Assembly: GCA_010015805.1 (NCBI GenBank)
Contig: ML978133.1
Coordinates: forward strand, 434,001-498,000
Reading direction: 5' to 3'
DNA length: 64,000 nucleotides
From: Rhizodiscina lignyota
Taxonomy: Eukaryota > Ascomycota > Dothideomycetes > Aulographales > Rhizodiscinaceae
Both the position numbers and the translations under genes were made by a program. The first letter of the stretch is position 1. Every line of letters begins with the position of its first letter. The notes below the pieces were generated by a model that saw only the letters and a program-made list of their open reading frames with translations, did no database searches and had not been told where the DNA came from. Below, in pieces: positions 37,801 to 48,417 of this stretch.

Positions 37801-39689
37801 AACTTGATATCGATGCTGTCTTGGCCAATGCCGAGGAGCACAAGACTGAGCAACCCGAAGGCATCACCACGGATGGCGGAGAGGAATTCTTACGAAGCTT
37901 CGAATACACCGATGTCAAGCTTGACGTTGAATGGGACGACATTATCCCCAAGGACCAGCTCGAAGCGATCAAGGCCGAAGAGAAAAAGAAGGAAGAGGAG
38001 CGTTACCTGGCGGAAGTCATCGAGCAGAACCAGCCGCGCAAGAGGAAATCAGCTGCCATTGAAGAACGCGAACAGCGAGCGGCTAAGAAGCGTGCACGCG
38101 TGGCTGCTGCAGCAGACCTTGCAGAAGACGGCTCAGACGATGATTCCAGCCCAGATGAAGACCCGAAGCGCCCTCTGAACGAGAAGGAGTTGCGAAACTT
38201 GATTCGTGCCTACGAACGCTTTGGATCATTTGAAGAGAAGGCCGATGAGATAATCAACGATGCCAAGTTGTCGAGCCGCGACCGCGATCTTCTCAAGTCG
38301 ACCCTCGATGAGGTCATCAGCCACAGTCAGAAGCTCTTGAAAGTGGAGCAAGACAGGGTTGAGAAGTTAGAGAAAGAGACGAACAAGGCTCTCACAAAGA
38401 AGGACAGGAAAGCTGTTCTCTTCGACTTCAAAAACGTCAAGCGCATTAACGCTGAGACCATCATGGAGCGTCCGGCCGAGATGCGCATGCTTCGAAAGGT
38501 TATCGAAACCGCACCGGATTGGAAGAACTTCCGTATACCAGAAGCAGCAAAACCCACCCAGTATACCGCACCTTGGGGCGCACGTGAGGACGGCATGCTC
38601 TGCGTAGGTATCGCCCGTTACGGCTTTGGTGCATGGACACAGATCCGTGATGACCCTGAGCTTGGCTTGGGAGACAAGTTCTATCTCGAAGAGCATCGTG
38701 TGGAGAAGAAAGAGGAGCGCAAGACCGCGGATGATAAGAAGAACATCAAGTCACCTGGAGCTGTGCACCTTGTGCGTCGAGCGAACTATCTTCTTAGCGT
38801 ACTCAAGGACAAGACCAGCAACGGCACGAATATTACCGCCAGGCGCGCACTCGAGAATCATCATCGCAACAACAAGAAGTGGTCTAAGCACGGCATCCGT
38901 GGCGACGCGTCGTCGAGCATCTCCGCTAGCCCTGCGCCATCTGCGTTCTCGTCGAAGACCAAAGTTCGTGGTGAGTTAGAGCAGGCTCGACGCGCCATTA
39001 CCAACGCCACCGACCACCGTCAGCGCGAAGGCCGTCCAAGTGATCATCGTTCGGAGCACCGTTCCAGTGAATATCGTCACAGCTCAGAGCGTCGCGCACC
39101 CAGATCAGATCGTAGGGGCACGCCTGACATTCGTCGACAGCATAGCGGCGACAAGGATGGCAAGCTTCATCGGAGCAAGTCAGACAATCGTACACACGGT
39201 TATCATCGTCACGATAGCAATGGTTCCATCAAGAGAGTCGCATCGAATGGCTCCATCAAGAAGCCTACATCGAATATTGAGGACCATGTGCCAAAGATCT
39301 GCGCTCCAATCGAGAAGCATCTCAAGCGACTTTTGGCAGCTGCATCTGGCACCTTGAAGGAGGCAGATGAGAAGGGCAATCAAGCTCAGATCATCAAGAC
39401 CGAGCTCGTTATTGTAGGCGACTTCATTGAGGGCAAGTGCAAGGAGGGGGGCGCGAATCTGCAGAATCGATTCTGGTAAGTCATCACACTCGCATCCGAT
39501 TAGGTTGGACTAAACTAACACTGGCACAGGGGTTTCGTCGTTGATCACTATTGGCCCAAGAAGAATGTCTTACCCGACACACTTCGCTCAATGTACTTGA
39601 AGATCGTTGCTGCAAAGAAGCAGGAGGGCCATCCGGGCCAGAAGGCGCAAGACAAGGGTAGGCCGCAGGTTGCGGCGGCGCGTGCATAG
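34878..39689 (+). CDS. CHD1: Chromodomain helicase Chd1 (S. pombe Hrp1/Hrp3 type), 1585 aa
   Basis: ATP-dependent remodeler that spaces nucleosomes behind RNA polymerase II. Exons are 34878..39475 and 39530..39689. An acidic Ser-rich N-terminus precedes two chromodomains (YKIKWQGKAYYHATIETFES at about 292; YLVKWKGVEYQYCTWEP at about 383). The Snf2 motor has DEMGLGKTVQ (about 478), VVDEAHRLKN (about 588) and ARAHRIGQTKPVTVYRL (about 872). The SANT-SLIDE DNA-binding part has WGAREDGMLCVGIARYGFG (about 1234). The C-terminal CHCT domain crosses the intron: IEKHLKRLLAAASG, then NRFWGFVVDHYWP. A His/Arg/Ser-rich linker lies before it. The last codons fall in a tandemly duplicated DNA segment. An upstream ORF may affect translation. 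Confidence 0.96.
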
Positions 39690-39803
39690 ATGCCGATGCA
39701 TCTTGCACATCAAAACTTTCTTCGAACGACCAGGGTGGGCTGCAGTTGGCAGCGGCGAGTGCATGGATGCCGATGCGTCTTGTTGCACGTCAATACTTTC
39801 TTC
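39655..39803 (+). repeat. Tandem duplication of about 70 bp across the CHD1 stop
   Basis: Copy 1 (39655..39723) holds the last codons and the TAG of CHD1; copy 2 (39732..39803) follows at once. Shared words include GCGTGCATAGATGCCGATGC against GAGTGCATGGATGCCGATGC, and CATCAAAACTTTC against CGTCAATACTTTC. In copy 2 the stop-bearing word is CATGG rather than CATAG. A CTTT-type microsatellite follows at about 39797-39822. Confidence 0.85.
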
Positions 39804-40096
39804 TTTCTTTCTTTGTTTCTTTGAACAGCACAATTGCATACTAGGAACTGGGGACTGGCACCACATTAGGTGCTTCTGATTCTGCTAATGCATAGCCGGG
39901 GCGTGTCTTTACCTTGTTTAAAAGTTTGGGAGGAACTCTCTTTTGGGCCACGATGTTTTCCGGCTCAGGGTTTTCGGCATCGAAGTCGCACGAGCGTATT
40001 GTCAAGATACGCTTCGTCACATTGCGGGCATCTGCTTTTTCTGGATTTCTGCATGCATGTTCTGCTTTACTGCTTTCTTGCATATTCTGCATGTTC

Positions 40097-40390
40097 TGCT
40101 TTTTTGCATGTTCTGCCTCTTCTGCCTCTTCTGCCTCTTCTGCCTCTTCTGCCTCTTCTGCTTCTTCTGCCTCTTCTGCTTTTTCTGCTTTTTCTGCTTT
40201 TTCTGCCTCTACTGCTTTTCTGCTTCTTTTGCCTCTTCTGCCTCTTCTGCCTCTTGTGCTTCTTGTGCCTCTTCTGCTTTTTCTGCCTTTTCTGCCTTTT
40301 CTGCTTTCTCTGCCTTTTCTGCCTTTGCTGTCTTTTCTGCTTCTTCTGCTTCTTCTGCTTCTTCTGCTTCTTCTGCTTCTTCTGCTTCTT
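40097..40390 (+). repeat. Pyrimidine-rich minisatellite, TTCTGCCTC / TTCTGC units
   Basis: About 30 units of 6-9 bp built on TTCTGC, regular in the middle (TTCTGCCTC repeated) and at the end (TTCTGCTTC repeated). Strand asymmetry is almost complete: pyrimidines on the plus strand apart from the G of each unit. Several frames stay open across it, so translated low-complexity products here should not be trusted. Confidence 0.9.
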
Positions 40391-40455
40391 CTGTTTTTTT
40401 GTGTTTGCTGCGTTCTGCGTTTGCTACGTCTTCCGCGTTTCAACATCTAGACTGT

Positions 40456-40720
40456 ATTGAGAGTATAGCATGGGAAAGGGATTGTACCTCTGGCGTCTGC
40501 TATTTGTAACCTGTTGTTTGCTAACCGAAGCGGCCTACATACTGGCTGAGGCGGACTGTAATCACTGCTTGTTAGTTGAAGCAGCCTTCGGGTTGAGGCG
40601 ACTAGCAAGTAATGGTTACAGGCCGAGGCAGCTAGTATGTAGGCTGAAGCGGCTGGCACGTAATAGGTTGCAAATAGTAGATACTGAAGATGCATTTCCC
40701 TTTCCTATACTATGCTATCA
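40456..40720. repeat. Foldback core of the palindrome
   Basis: Two arms of about 125 bp in inverted orientation meet near 40590. Each arm also contains its own weak internal repetition (ACTGCTTGTTAGTTGAAGC-like and GCTAACCGAAGCGG-like words). No coding capacity. MITE-like in size, but I see no clear target-site duplication at its edges. Confidence 0.7.
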
Positions 40721-40773
40721 TGCAGTCTGGGTGTCGTGACTCGGAAACGTGGTAAACGTAGACGCAGTAAACG

Positions 40774-41024
40774 CCGAAAGGCAGAAGGGCAGGAGGGCAG
40801 GAAAGCAGAAGGGCGGAAAGGCAGGAAAGCAGAAAAGCAGAAGGGCGGAAGGGTAGAAGGGCAGAAGGGTAGAAGGGTAGAAGGGCAGAAGGGTAGAAGG
40901 GCAGAAGGGCAGAAGGGTGGAAGGGTGGAAGGGTAGAAGGGTAGAAGGGCGGAAGGGCGGAAGGGCAGAAAGGCAGAAAGGCAAAGGACAGAAGGGCAGA
41001 AGGGCAGAAAGGCAGGAAAACAAT
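40774..41024 (+). repeat. Purine-rich minisatellite, GGGCAGAA / GGGTAGAA units
   Basis: About 30 units of 8 bp, mostly GGGCAGAA, GGGTAGAA, GGGCGGAA and AGGCAGAA. It mirrors the pyrimidine array on the far side of the foldback core: the reverse complement of that unit contains GGCAGAA. G-runs of three spaced by five could form G-quadruplexes on the plus strand. Confidence 0.9.
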
Positions 41025-42058
41025 GGGCTACAAATAGCCTCCATAGACATTCAATTGACGAAGTATACTTATCCGTTCTTTGAACCTGCTGCGTGCAATG
41101 CTTTCTACGATGAGCGGACAACTCCCCCAATCAGAGCGATTTTGCTTATGTGAGCCCTTACTCTTAAACGTACAGTGATAGTGCACCCTGGTCGGCTGGC
41201 CCACGGGATGTTTGACACCCACCATCCGACCGAGATCATGCGCCTTCGATTCGCACATTTGTGCAACCGAGGCGACTTGCCCGAGTTAGAACACATATGG
41301 CCGCTGTGGCTGCTCCCTTTCTGGCTGATGCGGCCGACGGGGCCAAGGCCAGGCCCGCAAATGGAATGAATCACAAGAAGCAGACTCAGCTCATAAGGCG
41401 CTCTGCCGAGTATCGACATTTCGGCATCTTGCGGTTCTTCTCTCACTGCTCTCCTGTTTCCGCCGCTTCTAATTCTGTATAAGAAGCTTGTTTCCGCCTA
41501 AGATTGAGCTCCTTGGCATCTCGACATTGCACAGTTCTCCTCGTTGGTGCAGTTAGAGGCCTGCTTCACCTCTCATAAAGCCAAATTAAAGTGAACAAGC
41601 TGGTTGCTGATAGGTATGCTATTTCAACACATTCTCCTGAGGGATTTATAGAATCCGTTCATCCGAGTCTCTGTTATGCGCGTACTTCAACGACGAACAA
41701 AGAAATGTCTTGCCGCCTTATATTTCAAGCGCCTCAATCTCACCTCCCTTAATTCATCTTCGAATTGAAGTCTGCAAGGACGCGCTATTAGAGTAGATAT
41801 GGCAGACATGTTTTCACAAGGCCTTCATTTTCCAGCTTGAGGGACCATAGACGTTGCAAATTAAGGCCCTCCGTGTTATGATACCTTCAGTCGAGGCAGT
41901 CTGCAAGGCGCGAACATCATTCCTACTCAGATACCTGAGCCTCACAATAGCACTTCTTTCTGCTACAAACTTTCGTCTTTCATCTATTGAATATCGGCGA
42001 TAGAGCGAAGCCCTCTAACGTTACTCAGGATTCAAGAACTTCTTTCAAACAGGACGTA

Positions 42059-43460
42059 ATGGCTTCTTCACTCCTAGACAGCTCTCTGCAATACCTTGAA
42101 CCCGTCATCGAAACGGCGAAGCAACACGTCGGCCTGACGATCGGCGCCTCCGCAGCGCTCTACATTATCGCCTGCAATGCCTTACGCTTCCAACGCGTTC
42201 GCTGGTGGGAGAAGCATCTCCCATACAAGACACGCGATGACTACTCTCGCATGACTGCGGAGCACGCACGTGAAATCACGCACTATATTGCAGTTGCTGA
42301 GTTCCCTTGGGTTTACCTTAAGGGAATGCAGTTTGCGCTCTTCCGCACGTACGGTATTCCGACCATTTCGAAGCTCCTTGTGGCGACGAAGCAGTTGTCC
42401 TCTCGTGCGCACGCGACAAAGCGTTATGCTGATACGGAGATGCTGCTCGGCGAGTTCACGACACAGAAGGCGGGCTCTGAGCGCTCGAATGCGGCACTGG
42501 CGAGGCTGAATTACATCCATGGAGTGTATCAGAAGAAAGGCCAGATTACCAATGATGATATGCTGTATACGTTGTCGATGTTTGCGCTCGAGCCGAAGAG
42601 GTGGATTGCGCGGTACGAGTGGAGAGAGGTGACTCCGTTAGAGCTCTGCGCCTTGTACGTTATTTACGTCCATTGTCTCTATTGCACACACTGACAAGGA
42701 ATTGTGCAGCGGAACAGAATGGAAAGAGATCGGCGACGCTATGAACATCTCGTACGAGCCTTTGCCTTCGTACGAGAAAGGCTGGAAGGACGGGCTTCAC
42801 TGGGTCGAGGAACTTGACGAGTGGGCTTCTGCGTACGAAGAGAGGTGTATGGTTCCAAACAAGTGGAATCATCAAACCGCGGAGGAGACGACGGCAATGC
42901 TTCTTTACACGGTTCCGGAGTGGGTCAAGCCAATTGGAAGGAACCTTGTGAGCACCTTGATGGACGATAGACTCAGGAAAGCAATGATGTATGTTGTGCT
43001 TTGAAATAATCTAGTACTTTTGTCGAACGAAGCTGATATACAAAGGTATCCTGCACCTCCGCCATCGTACCCAATGTTTGTCAACACAATCTTCCGCATC
43101 CGCAAATTCATCCACAGATACCTCAGCCTTCCGCGCCCGTGGTTCCTCCGCCTTGACTTCGAGTTTCCGCAGGACAAGAAGACAGGCCGACTCCAGCGCA
43201 AGAACTACGAGCATGATCCCTGGTATGTCAAGCCGAGTCTGAAGAACCGATGGGGCAAGCAGGCCTGGATGAATTGGATGAATGGAATGCCAGCCCCAGG
43301 AGATGGTGGCGATAAGTTCTGGCCTCAAGGCGTACACTACAGCGAAATCGGTCCCGCCAGTATGCTGGGGAAGGGTGCAGAAGAAGTTGAGGCGACCAAG
43401 GCGAAACTCATGAGCATGAAGTTGGGAGGCTGCCCGTTTGCGATGGGCAAGGCGACATGA
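42059..43460 (+). CDS. mpaB/rubber-oxygenase-like protein (DUF2236 family), 429 aa
   Basis: Exons are 42059..42654, 42710..42988 and 43046..43460. The N-terminus has one hydrophobic segment (LTIGASAALYIIACNALRF), likely an ER membrane anchor. The body fits the family named after the ER-bound oxygenase MpaB of mycophenolic acid synthesis and bacterial latex-clearing oxygenase, a heme-dependent fold: YIHGVYQKKGQITNDDMLYTL, the FALEPKRWIARYEWREVTPLE helix, and later the MLLYTVPEWVKPIG and PRPWFLRLDF blocks. Which substrate this copy uses is unknown; many ascomycetes have such genes outside any cluster. The stop lies only 20 bp from the stop of the opposing JmjC gene. Confidence 0.8.
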
Positions 43461-43480
43461 ACCCCTGCGGGATCCCGGTT

Positions 43481-44471
43481 TCAGCGAAACCACCAGTTGA
43501 CCTACATTGCTGTTAGCTCCTATCGTAAAGAAAATGCGTAGTATATATTCGCGCAGTATACCAAAATGGGAACATACCGATCCGATCATGCCTTCGTCCA
43601 CGCTCTTTATACTGTGCCACCAACCCTTGGGGATGAAAATACCATCCCCAGGACCGAGTTCCGCATCTATGAGTTTCTCTCCCTGAGAGTTTTGCCCTGC
43701 TGAGCCCCAAACCGCTTCTTCAAGGACTTTCCTCTCCTGACCAGCCATCATCTCGTCCCCACGGAATGAAGCACTGCCGCGATTCTCGCCAGTCTTTCTC
43801 CTTACTTCTCGATACAGAGTCTCCCCATCTTCTGGGTTGATAAGGCGTGCGGCTTTCCTTCCCGCTAACTGCACGAAAAGATTCGGGTTCGGATCCTTGT
43901 GCAGCGGTGTATATGTCGGCGCACGTCCAAGCCAGATGCTGCTGTCATACACGTCACCTCTGCCTGCTTCTTTGACTACTTCAGGCGTCGGAAGATCCTC
44001 TTGCAGCTCAGAAGGCAAGTCCGACAGCGGACATTGCGCGATGTAGAGCCTAGAGTTTGAGGCTTGAGCGTTCAAACCAAGGCTTTTAGCAGCCGAGCCG
44101 TGGAGGAACATCAGCAACGGCGCAGTGAGACGGGTAAATTCTATGTGGCTCCCGTTTGATGATCCATGTGTCTCTGTAAGCTCCATCGGGACGAAGGTGT
44201 CCCCATATTGCTTGAGATAGGAGACATTGATGGCGGCTGATGGTTTGGGGGTATCTCGAATGCTATGAAACCATTTTGAGATCGCTGGCAAAGCTGTAAA
44301 ATGGCCGCGCGGAAACAAGACTGGTTTCTCTTGGACGAAATACTCTCGGCGGAAGTATTCGATGGACGGGTCCTTCAAAAGGGGGACGGGAACAGTTTGT
44401 GGCGTTGTTGATATGCTTCTGCATCGACATGGAACAAAAAGCAATTGTCTCCGAGCAGCATAAGACAACAT
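43481..44471 (-). CDS. JmjC-domain (cupin) hydroxylase, 304 aa
   Basis: Probable Fe(II)/2-oxoglutarate-dependent oxygenase. Exons are 43578..44471 and a 21-nt terminal exon 43481..43501 that encodes VNWWFR, a usual end for these proteins (SVNWWFR). The iron triad is visible: HxD in TPLHKDPNPNLFVQL and the distal His in GDGIFIPKGWWHSI. The N-terminus MLSYAARRQLLFVPCRCRSI is basic and hydroxylated, with no acidic residue, so a mitochondrial location is plausible. The middle carries a Ser/Gly-rich insert (RKTGENRGSASFRGD). Its target, protein or RNA, cannot be inferred; histone demethylase features such as PHD or JmjN domains are absent. Confidence 0.85.
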
Positions 44472-44727
44472 GAAGACGATAGAACCCCAATCAATGCAAT
44501 CTAAACGGAAACATACTCTTCTGATATAATTCTGCACCTCGATATCACCCCCTGTCGAAATGCGAGATGCGAGGCTCTCTCGGCTCGTCCCGAAGAAAGC
44601 GTAAGCACGTCATCGCTTCTGCAACCTTAAAAATTATTGGGACAATTCGCGCTGGAGAATAATGTAAGTGATCAATTACTTTTCCCTCCAGTTTCCTTTC
44701 ACTCTTTACTCTTGGAATCTCTCAGCC

Positions 44728-45484
44728 ATGGCTACGTAAGTTAAATGCGTACTTTTCAGCGTTCCCAATTTCTGTCGACCACCTGCTAACGTTCACCCCA
44801 CCAGAAACATCACATGGCATCCGTCTCTCTCACGTCGCGAGCGCAATGGCTTCCGCAAGCAGCGTGGAATGACTATCTGGTTCACGGGTCTCAGCGCATC
44901 CGGCAAATCCACAATCGCAACAGCCCTTGAGCAGCACTTGCTCCACCTCGGCCTCGCAGCATACAGGTTAGACGGAGACAATGTTCGATTCGGGCTGAAC
45001 AAGGACCTTGGGTTCTCAGAGAAGGACCGCAATGAGAATATCAGACGGATAGCCGAAGTATGCATCAACCACCCATGGTTAATAGAGCGACATGCTGACG
45101 AAACCGGGTGGAAAGGTCGCGAAACTCTTCGCTGATTCTTCTACTATTGCCCTTACTTCATTCATCTCTCCATACCGAGCAGACCGCCAGACCGCACGAG
45201 AGCTGCACGCTGAACCCGCGAAGGACCCAAAAATAGACGACGAACCGCTGCCGTTCATCGAAGTCTTCGTAGATATACCAGTTGAAGTCGCCGAGCAGCG
45301 TGATCCAAAAGGTCTGTATAAGAAGGCGAGGGAGGGCATCATCAAGGAGTTCACCGGCATAAGTGCGCCGTATGAGGCACCCGAGAAGCCGGAGATACAT
45401 ATACGGAGCGACAAGACGAGCGTGGAGGATGCGGTAAAGCAAATTGTGGCCTATTTAGAGGAGAAGGATTTGCTTAAGCTATAA
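44728..45484 (+). CDS. Adenylyl-sulfate (APS) kinase, 209 aa
   Basis: Makes PAPS from adenylyl sulfate and ATP, the second step of sulfate assimilation (yeast MET14). Exons are 44728..44735 (8 nt), 44805..45057 and 45116..45484. Joined, the start reads [17 protein letters not shown]. The P-loop is [29 protein letters not shown] and [17 protein letters not shown] follow, then the signature FISPYRADR. The later [20 protein letters not shown] and LYKKAREG with [11 protein letters not shown] are also diagnostic. Length is that of other APS kinases. The 8-nt coding exon makes the true start easy to miss: an automatic call may begin at an internal Met. Confidence 0.96.
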
Positions 45485-45906
45485 GCGGATGATTTGCTGA
45501 ATAGGATGATCACCAATCATTGCATGACACCTACGACACGAGGCAGACATCTCAGCAGTTCAGAACAGGCGCATCCTATCATAGACGGGGTTATAGAGTG
45601 AGAGACTCCTTGCTAATAGTTCACCGCTGAAGGTATTGACCTTGCCAATTGAGCAGTGGTCCGCGACTCTGAAATCTATAGACGACAGTACTTATGTCGA
45701 ATACAATCATCTACGCCGCAATCAATCAGATATTCATTCTTTATATAAATGTGAAATGTTGTCACGTGCTCACGCGTTGACCTGTCGGCATTTCGGGGAA
45801 ATGATCCGGCTGTCGACTTCATCGCAGGTCTGCGGAAGAAGACAGGTCGGACGGCGCGAAAAATCGAGATTGCGTTAGACTCGCCTTCGCGGAGGGGGAG
45901 TGAGCA
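45485..45906. other. Intergenic, APS kinase to rhomboid gene
   Basis: About 420 bp with the 3' UTR of the kinase gene and the promoter of the rhomboid gene. A TATATAAAT-like word occurs near 45740 (TTTATATAAATG). No gene is seen. Confidence 0.5.
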
Positions 45907-47941
45907 ATGAACAATGCACTCACGATAACGCTACGCTCCTTATCTTCTACAGGATGCTGCCGCCAGCAATTCTCGAAGCTGGCAAGCCAGCGCAGGCCCT
46001 CCGCCGACTTCTTCACCCGTGAACTTTCCTACCTCTTTCGAACGTCGCACAACGCATGCTTTGCGCCGGATCACAGGTCGACGTCGACACTATCTCAATG
46101 GCTTAATTCAAGGGATAAATTAAGTCGTCAGTTCTCACAGTATCCATCATGTCGTGCGAGAAAAGAGAAGAAATTTAGCCCGAGTAGAACTACAGGACAT
46201 AGGAGGCCTACCGATCATATTACCGCCGCTGCAGCTGCAGCTGAAGCTGAATCGAAGAACCAGCAACAACGCCGTCGTCAACGGAGTGACTCGCCTCCAG
46301 CATTGCCGGAACAGCCATTCACAGACACCCAGATTAAGCAGATCTTCGGCGCTAATGCGGATATCGACAGCGACACAGGAAACTACTTGCTATCTGTCAT
46401 TCACTATCGTCGAGAGACCGGTTCACTGGCAGAGCATGGGGTCGGCCCCACTATACACGAAGTATGGTCTGAGGAGATGGGACAACGGGGACTAAAGTGG
46501 CTGAGAGAACGATACCCACTGGATGAGGAAGCAGCAGCAGCTGACTGGGCTGAACATGAGGCGGCAAAACTGGAGGATAACATGTACATCAAAAGAGGCC
46601 AGCAATTGGGCCTATATAAGAGAGATAAGGACAGTGAGGTTGACACAGAGAAAGATGACACCGGCTGGAGAGACATTGTGTATGGAAAAAGTGGACTGGA
46701 TATGATTCGGGAAGAAAACATAGCTCGACGCGCGGAAAAACACAGACAGAAAGAGGAAGAGGAGCGGCGGGAAGAGCAGAGACAAAGGGCCAACGCACAG
46801 TTGGAGTTGGCTCAGGCAGAGTCTGCAAGAAAACTGGGCAGAAGACGAGATGGACGTCCCTTACCCAAGAATCAGAAACGTTCAGGCGAATCAGATGCTC
46901 TAGTAGGGACGGAGAAAGAATCTGCGTGGGATTACTGGCGCAGACGTGCCGTTGTGCTTGACAGTCCCACTCCGCCCAGATTGAGTACGGTGAGTCTCGT
47001 CTATTTCTTCCAATACTTATTGGACCTATTATTGATCAGTTAGTAGATGGAGAGAATAGGGCCCACCACGCTAGTCACCCTCCTCACCGTTGCTGCTTGT
47101 ATTCTCTTCGCTTCCATCTACACTCCACCAGATCGCGACTCACGCTGGTTCCCGGATGTTCCTCCCGCAATCGCTACGGCTTTGGGCCTCACTGCCATTC
47201 ACGTACTGGTTTTTCTGGCGTGGAGAGGCCTTGGCCCTGCGTGGCGGTTTCTCAACATGTACTTTGTCCATGTTCCAGGCTACCCCTTCGCCATGAGCAC
47301 CATCGGGAGCGTCTTCAGCCATCAAGAACTAGCTCATTTAGCTGTTAACTCGCTATGGCTGGGGACGGTGTGCGTACAGCTTCATGAGCTCATTGGTAGA
47401 GGTAACTTCCTTGCCGTATATGTTTCGAGCGGCGTCATTGGAGTATGGGCGAGTATGGTATGGCACGTCAGCCGAGGAGTCTTGATCACAAGTTCCCTAG
47501 GTGCTAGTGGTGCAATCTACGGATGTATCAGTGCCTTGTGCCTACTGCTACCTAAGTATGTTATGTCACTCTCCAATTCTCGTCTGCAAACGCATTGAAT
47601 ATGGACATTTGCTAACAATTTCTCGGCACAGCCAACGAATCGACATGTGGATACCTTTTACTAATTGGGATTGGGGCATCCCATCAATACCTGTGCTGGT
47701 TATATTGGCCTTGTACGAAGCTTTTGGGCTGTTCCGATTGTCATCGCGGACCAGTGTCGATCACGGGGCGCATATTGGAGGCATGGTGACAGGCATTGTG
47801 GGCGCGCAGTTGATACGGTGGCAAGTGGCACATCGAGCAACGAAAGCAGAGGAGATGAGACAGGAGAAGGGTGCCTTTGGAGGCAATGCGCCGTGGAGGC
47901 AAAGTAAAGCTGAAGGCGTAAAACCTGAGGAAACTGACTAG
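45907..47941 (+). CDS. Rhomboid-family intramembrane protease, mitochondrial PARL/Pcp1-like, 633 aa
   Basis: Exons are 45907..46989, 47047..47555 and 47632..47941. The first 360 residues form a soluble extension: an Arg/Ser-rich, probably mitochondrial, leader; Ala/Gln-rich spacers; a conserved-looking block QIKQIFGANADIDSDTGNYL; and a charged coiled-coil (EKHRQKEEEERREEQRQRA). The rhomboid domain begins near 363 with several transmembrane helices. The catalytic Ser motif is LGASGAIYG and the catalytic His lies in HGAHIGGMVTG. In yeast the homolog cleaves cytochrome c peroxidase and Mgm1 in the inner membrane. The large extension and a soluble C-terminal tail (GAFGGNAPWRQ) set it apart from yeast Pcp1 (about 346 aa). 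Confidence 0.88.
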
Positions 47942-48417
47942 CTGACTACCCACCCACTCAGAATCTGTACTATACTTGTACATAAAGAAAAGCGACTTCG
48001 TACTTCACTGCCAGTAAGAATCTAACTTCTCTTCTCTTCCTGCTGAGCGGTGAGGTTTGTGCTGAAAAACGAGGTTATGGGCAACGTGCACGGATCTCGT
48101 GGGTGCAGGCACATGCTTTGCCTGTTGCGTCACTCGTCCACCAGAACTTCTCCATCCCTGCCGAACCGCGACCTTGCGCGTCCGCCGCCGCCCACTTGCG
48201 CCTCGCACCCGTGCCTGACCATGGATGCAACTTGTTCATATTGCCATTCTTGCCATCTCCCGTGTCTCTATGGATAGGGGCTTAGCATCATGTCAGCGAT
48301 GCGTTGTTGTTTCACTGCAGCCCACAACTTGCCATAGTGTGTAACTTGACCGTCGACGAAGACAAACAAATACCGGAGCGTGCCTCGAGTAGACGTTGGA
48401 ACGAGAAGGAAATAGCA
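47942..48417. other. Intergenic, rhomboid to DDHD gene
   Basis: About 480 bp. The DDHD reading frame stays open upstream to 48304, so part of this could be coding (38 more codons), but the Met chosen at 48418 opens a more typical sequence. Nothing else is seen. Confidence 0.45.

Larger units (their letters stand above)
40090..41030. repeat. Giant imperfect palindrome, about 0.9 kb
   Basis: Left to right: a pyrimidine array, a spacer with TGCGTTTGCTACGTC-like words, a foldback core, a mirrored spacer, and a purine array. Reverse-complementing the right half gives words that match the left half in order: TTCTGCC repeats, then GTTTGCTGCG / GTTTACTGCG, CTAGACTG / CCAGACTG, GTATAGCATGGGAAAGGG / GCATAGTATAGGAAAGGG, CTATTTGTAACCTG / CTATTTGCAACCTA, and GCCTACATACTGGCTG / GCCTACATACTAGCTG. 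The centre is near 40590. Arms are perhaps three-quarters identical by eye. It has no transposase or other gene. It could be a fold-back element or the result of an old inverted duplication. Confidence 0.75.
39690..42058. other. 2.4-kb gene-poor stretch with repeat structures
   Basis: Apart from the duplication, the arrays and the palindrome listed separately, about 41030-42058 shows nothing I can call. Open frames through the arrays arise because the repeat units lack stop codons. The final 200 bp form the promoter and 5' UTR of the mpaB-like gene. Confidence 0.5.

Noticed and set aside
39844-40509. Long open frames on both strands through the pyrimidine array, for example a 201-codon minus-strand frame rich in Ala, Glu and Arg
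   Set aside because: The repeat units contain no stop codon in several frames, so open frames are expected. The products are pure low complexity, with no start context or family match; only the last 60 codons of the minus frame look varied.
40456-40720. Complete DNA transposon with terminal inverted repeats
   Set aside because: There is no transposase and no clear target-site duplication. The inverted match also continues outwards into the arrays, so no element ends can be set.
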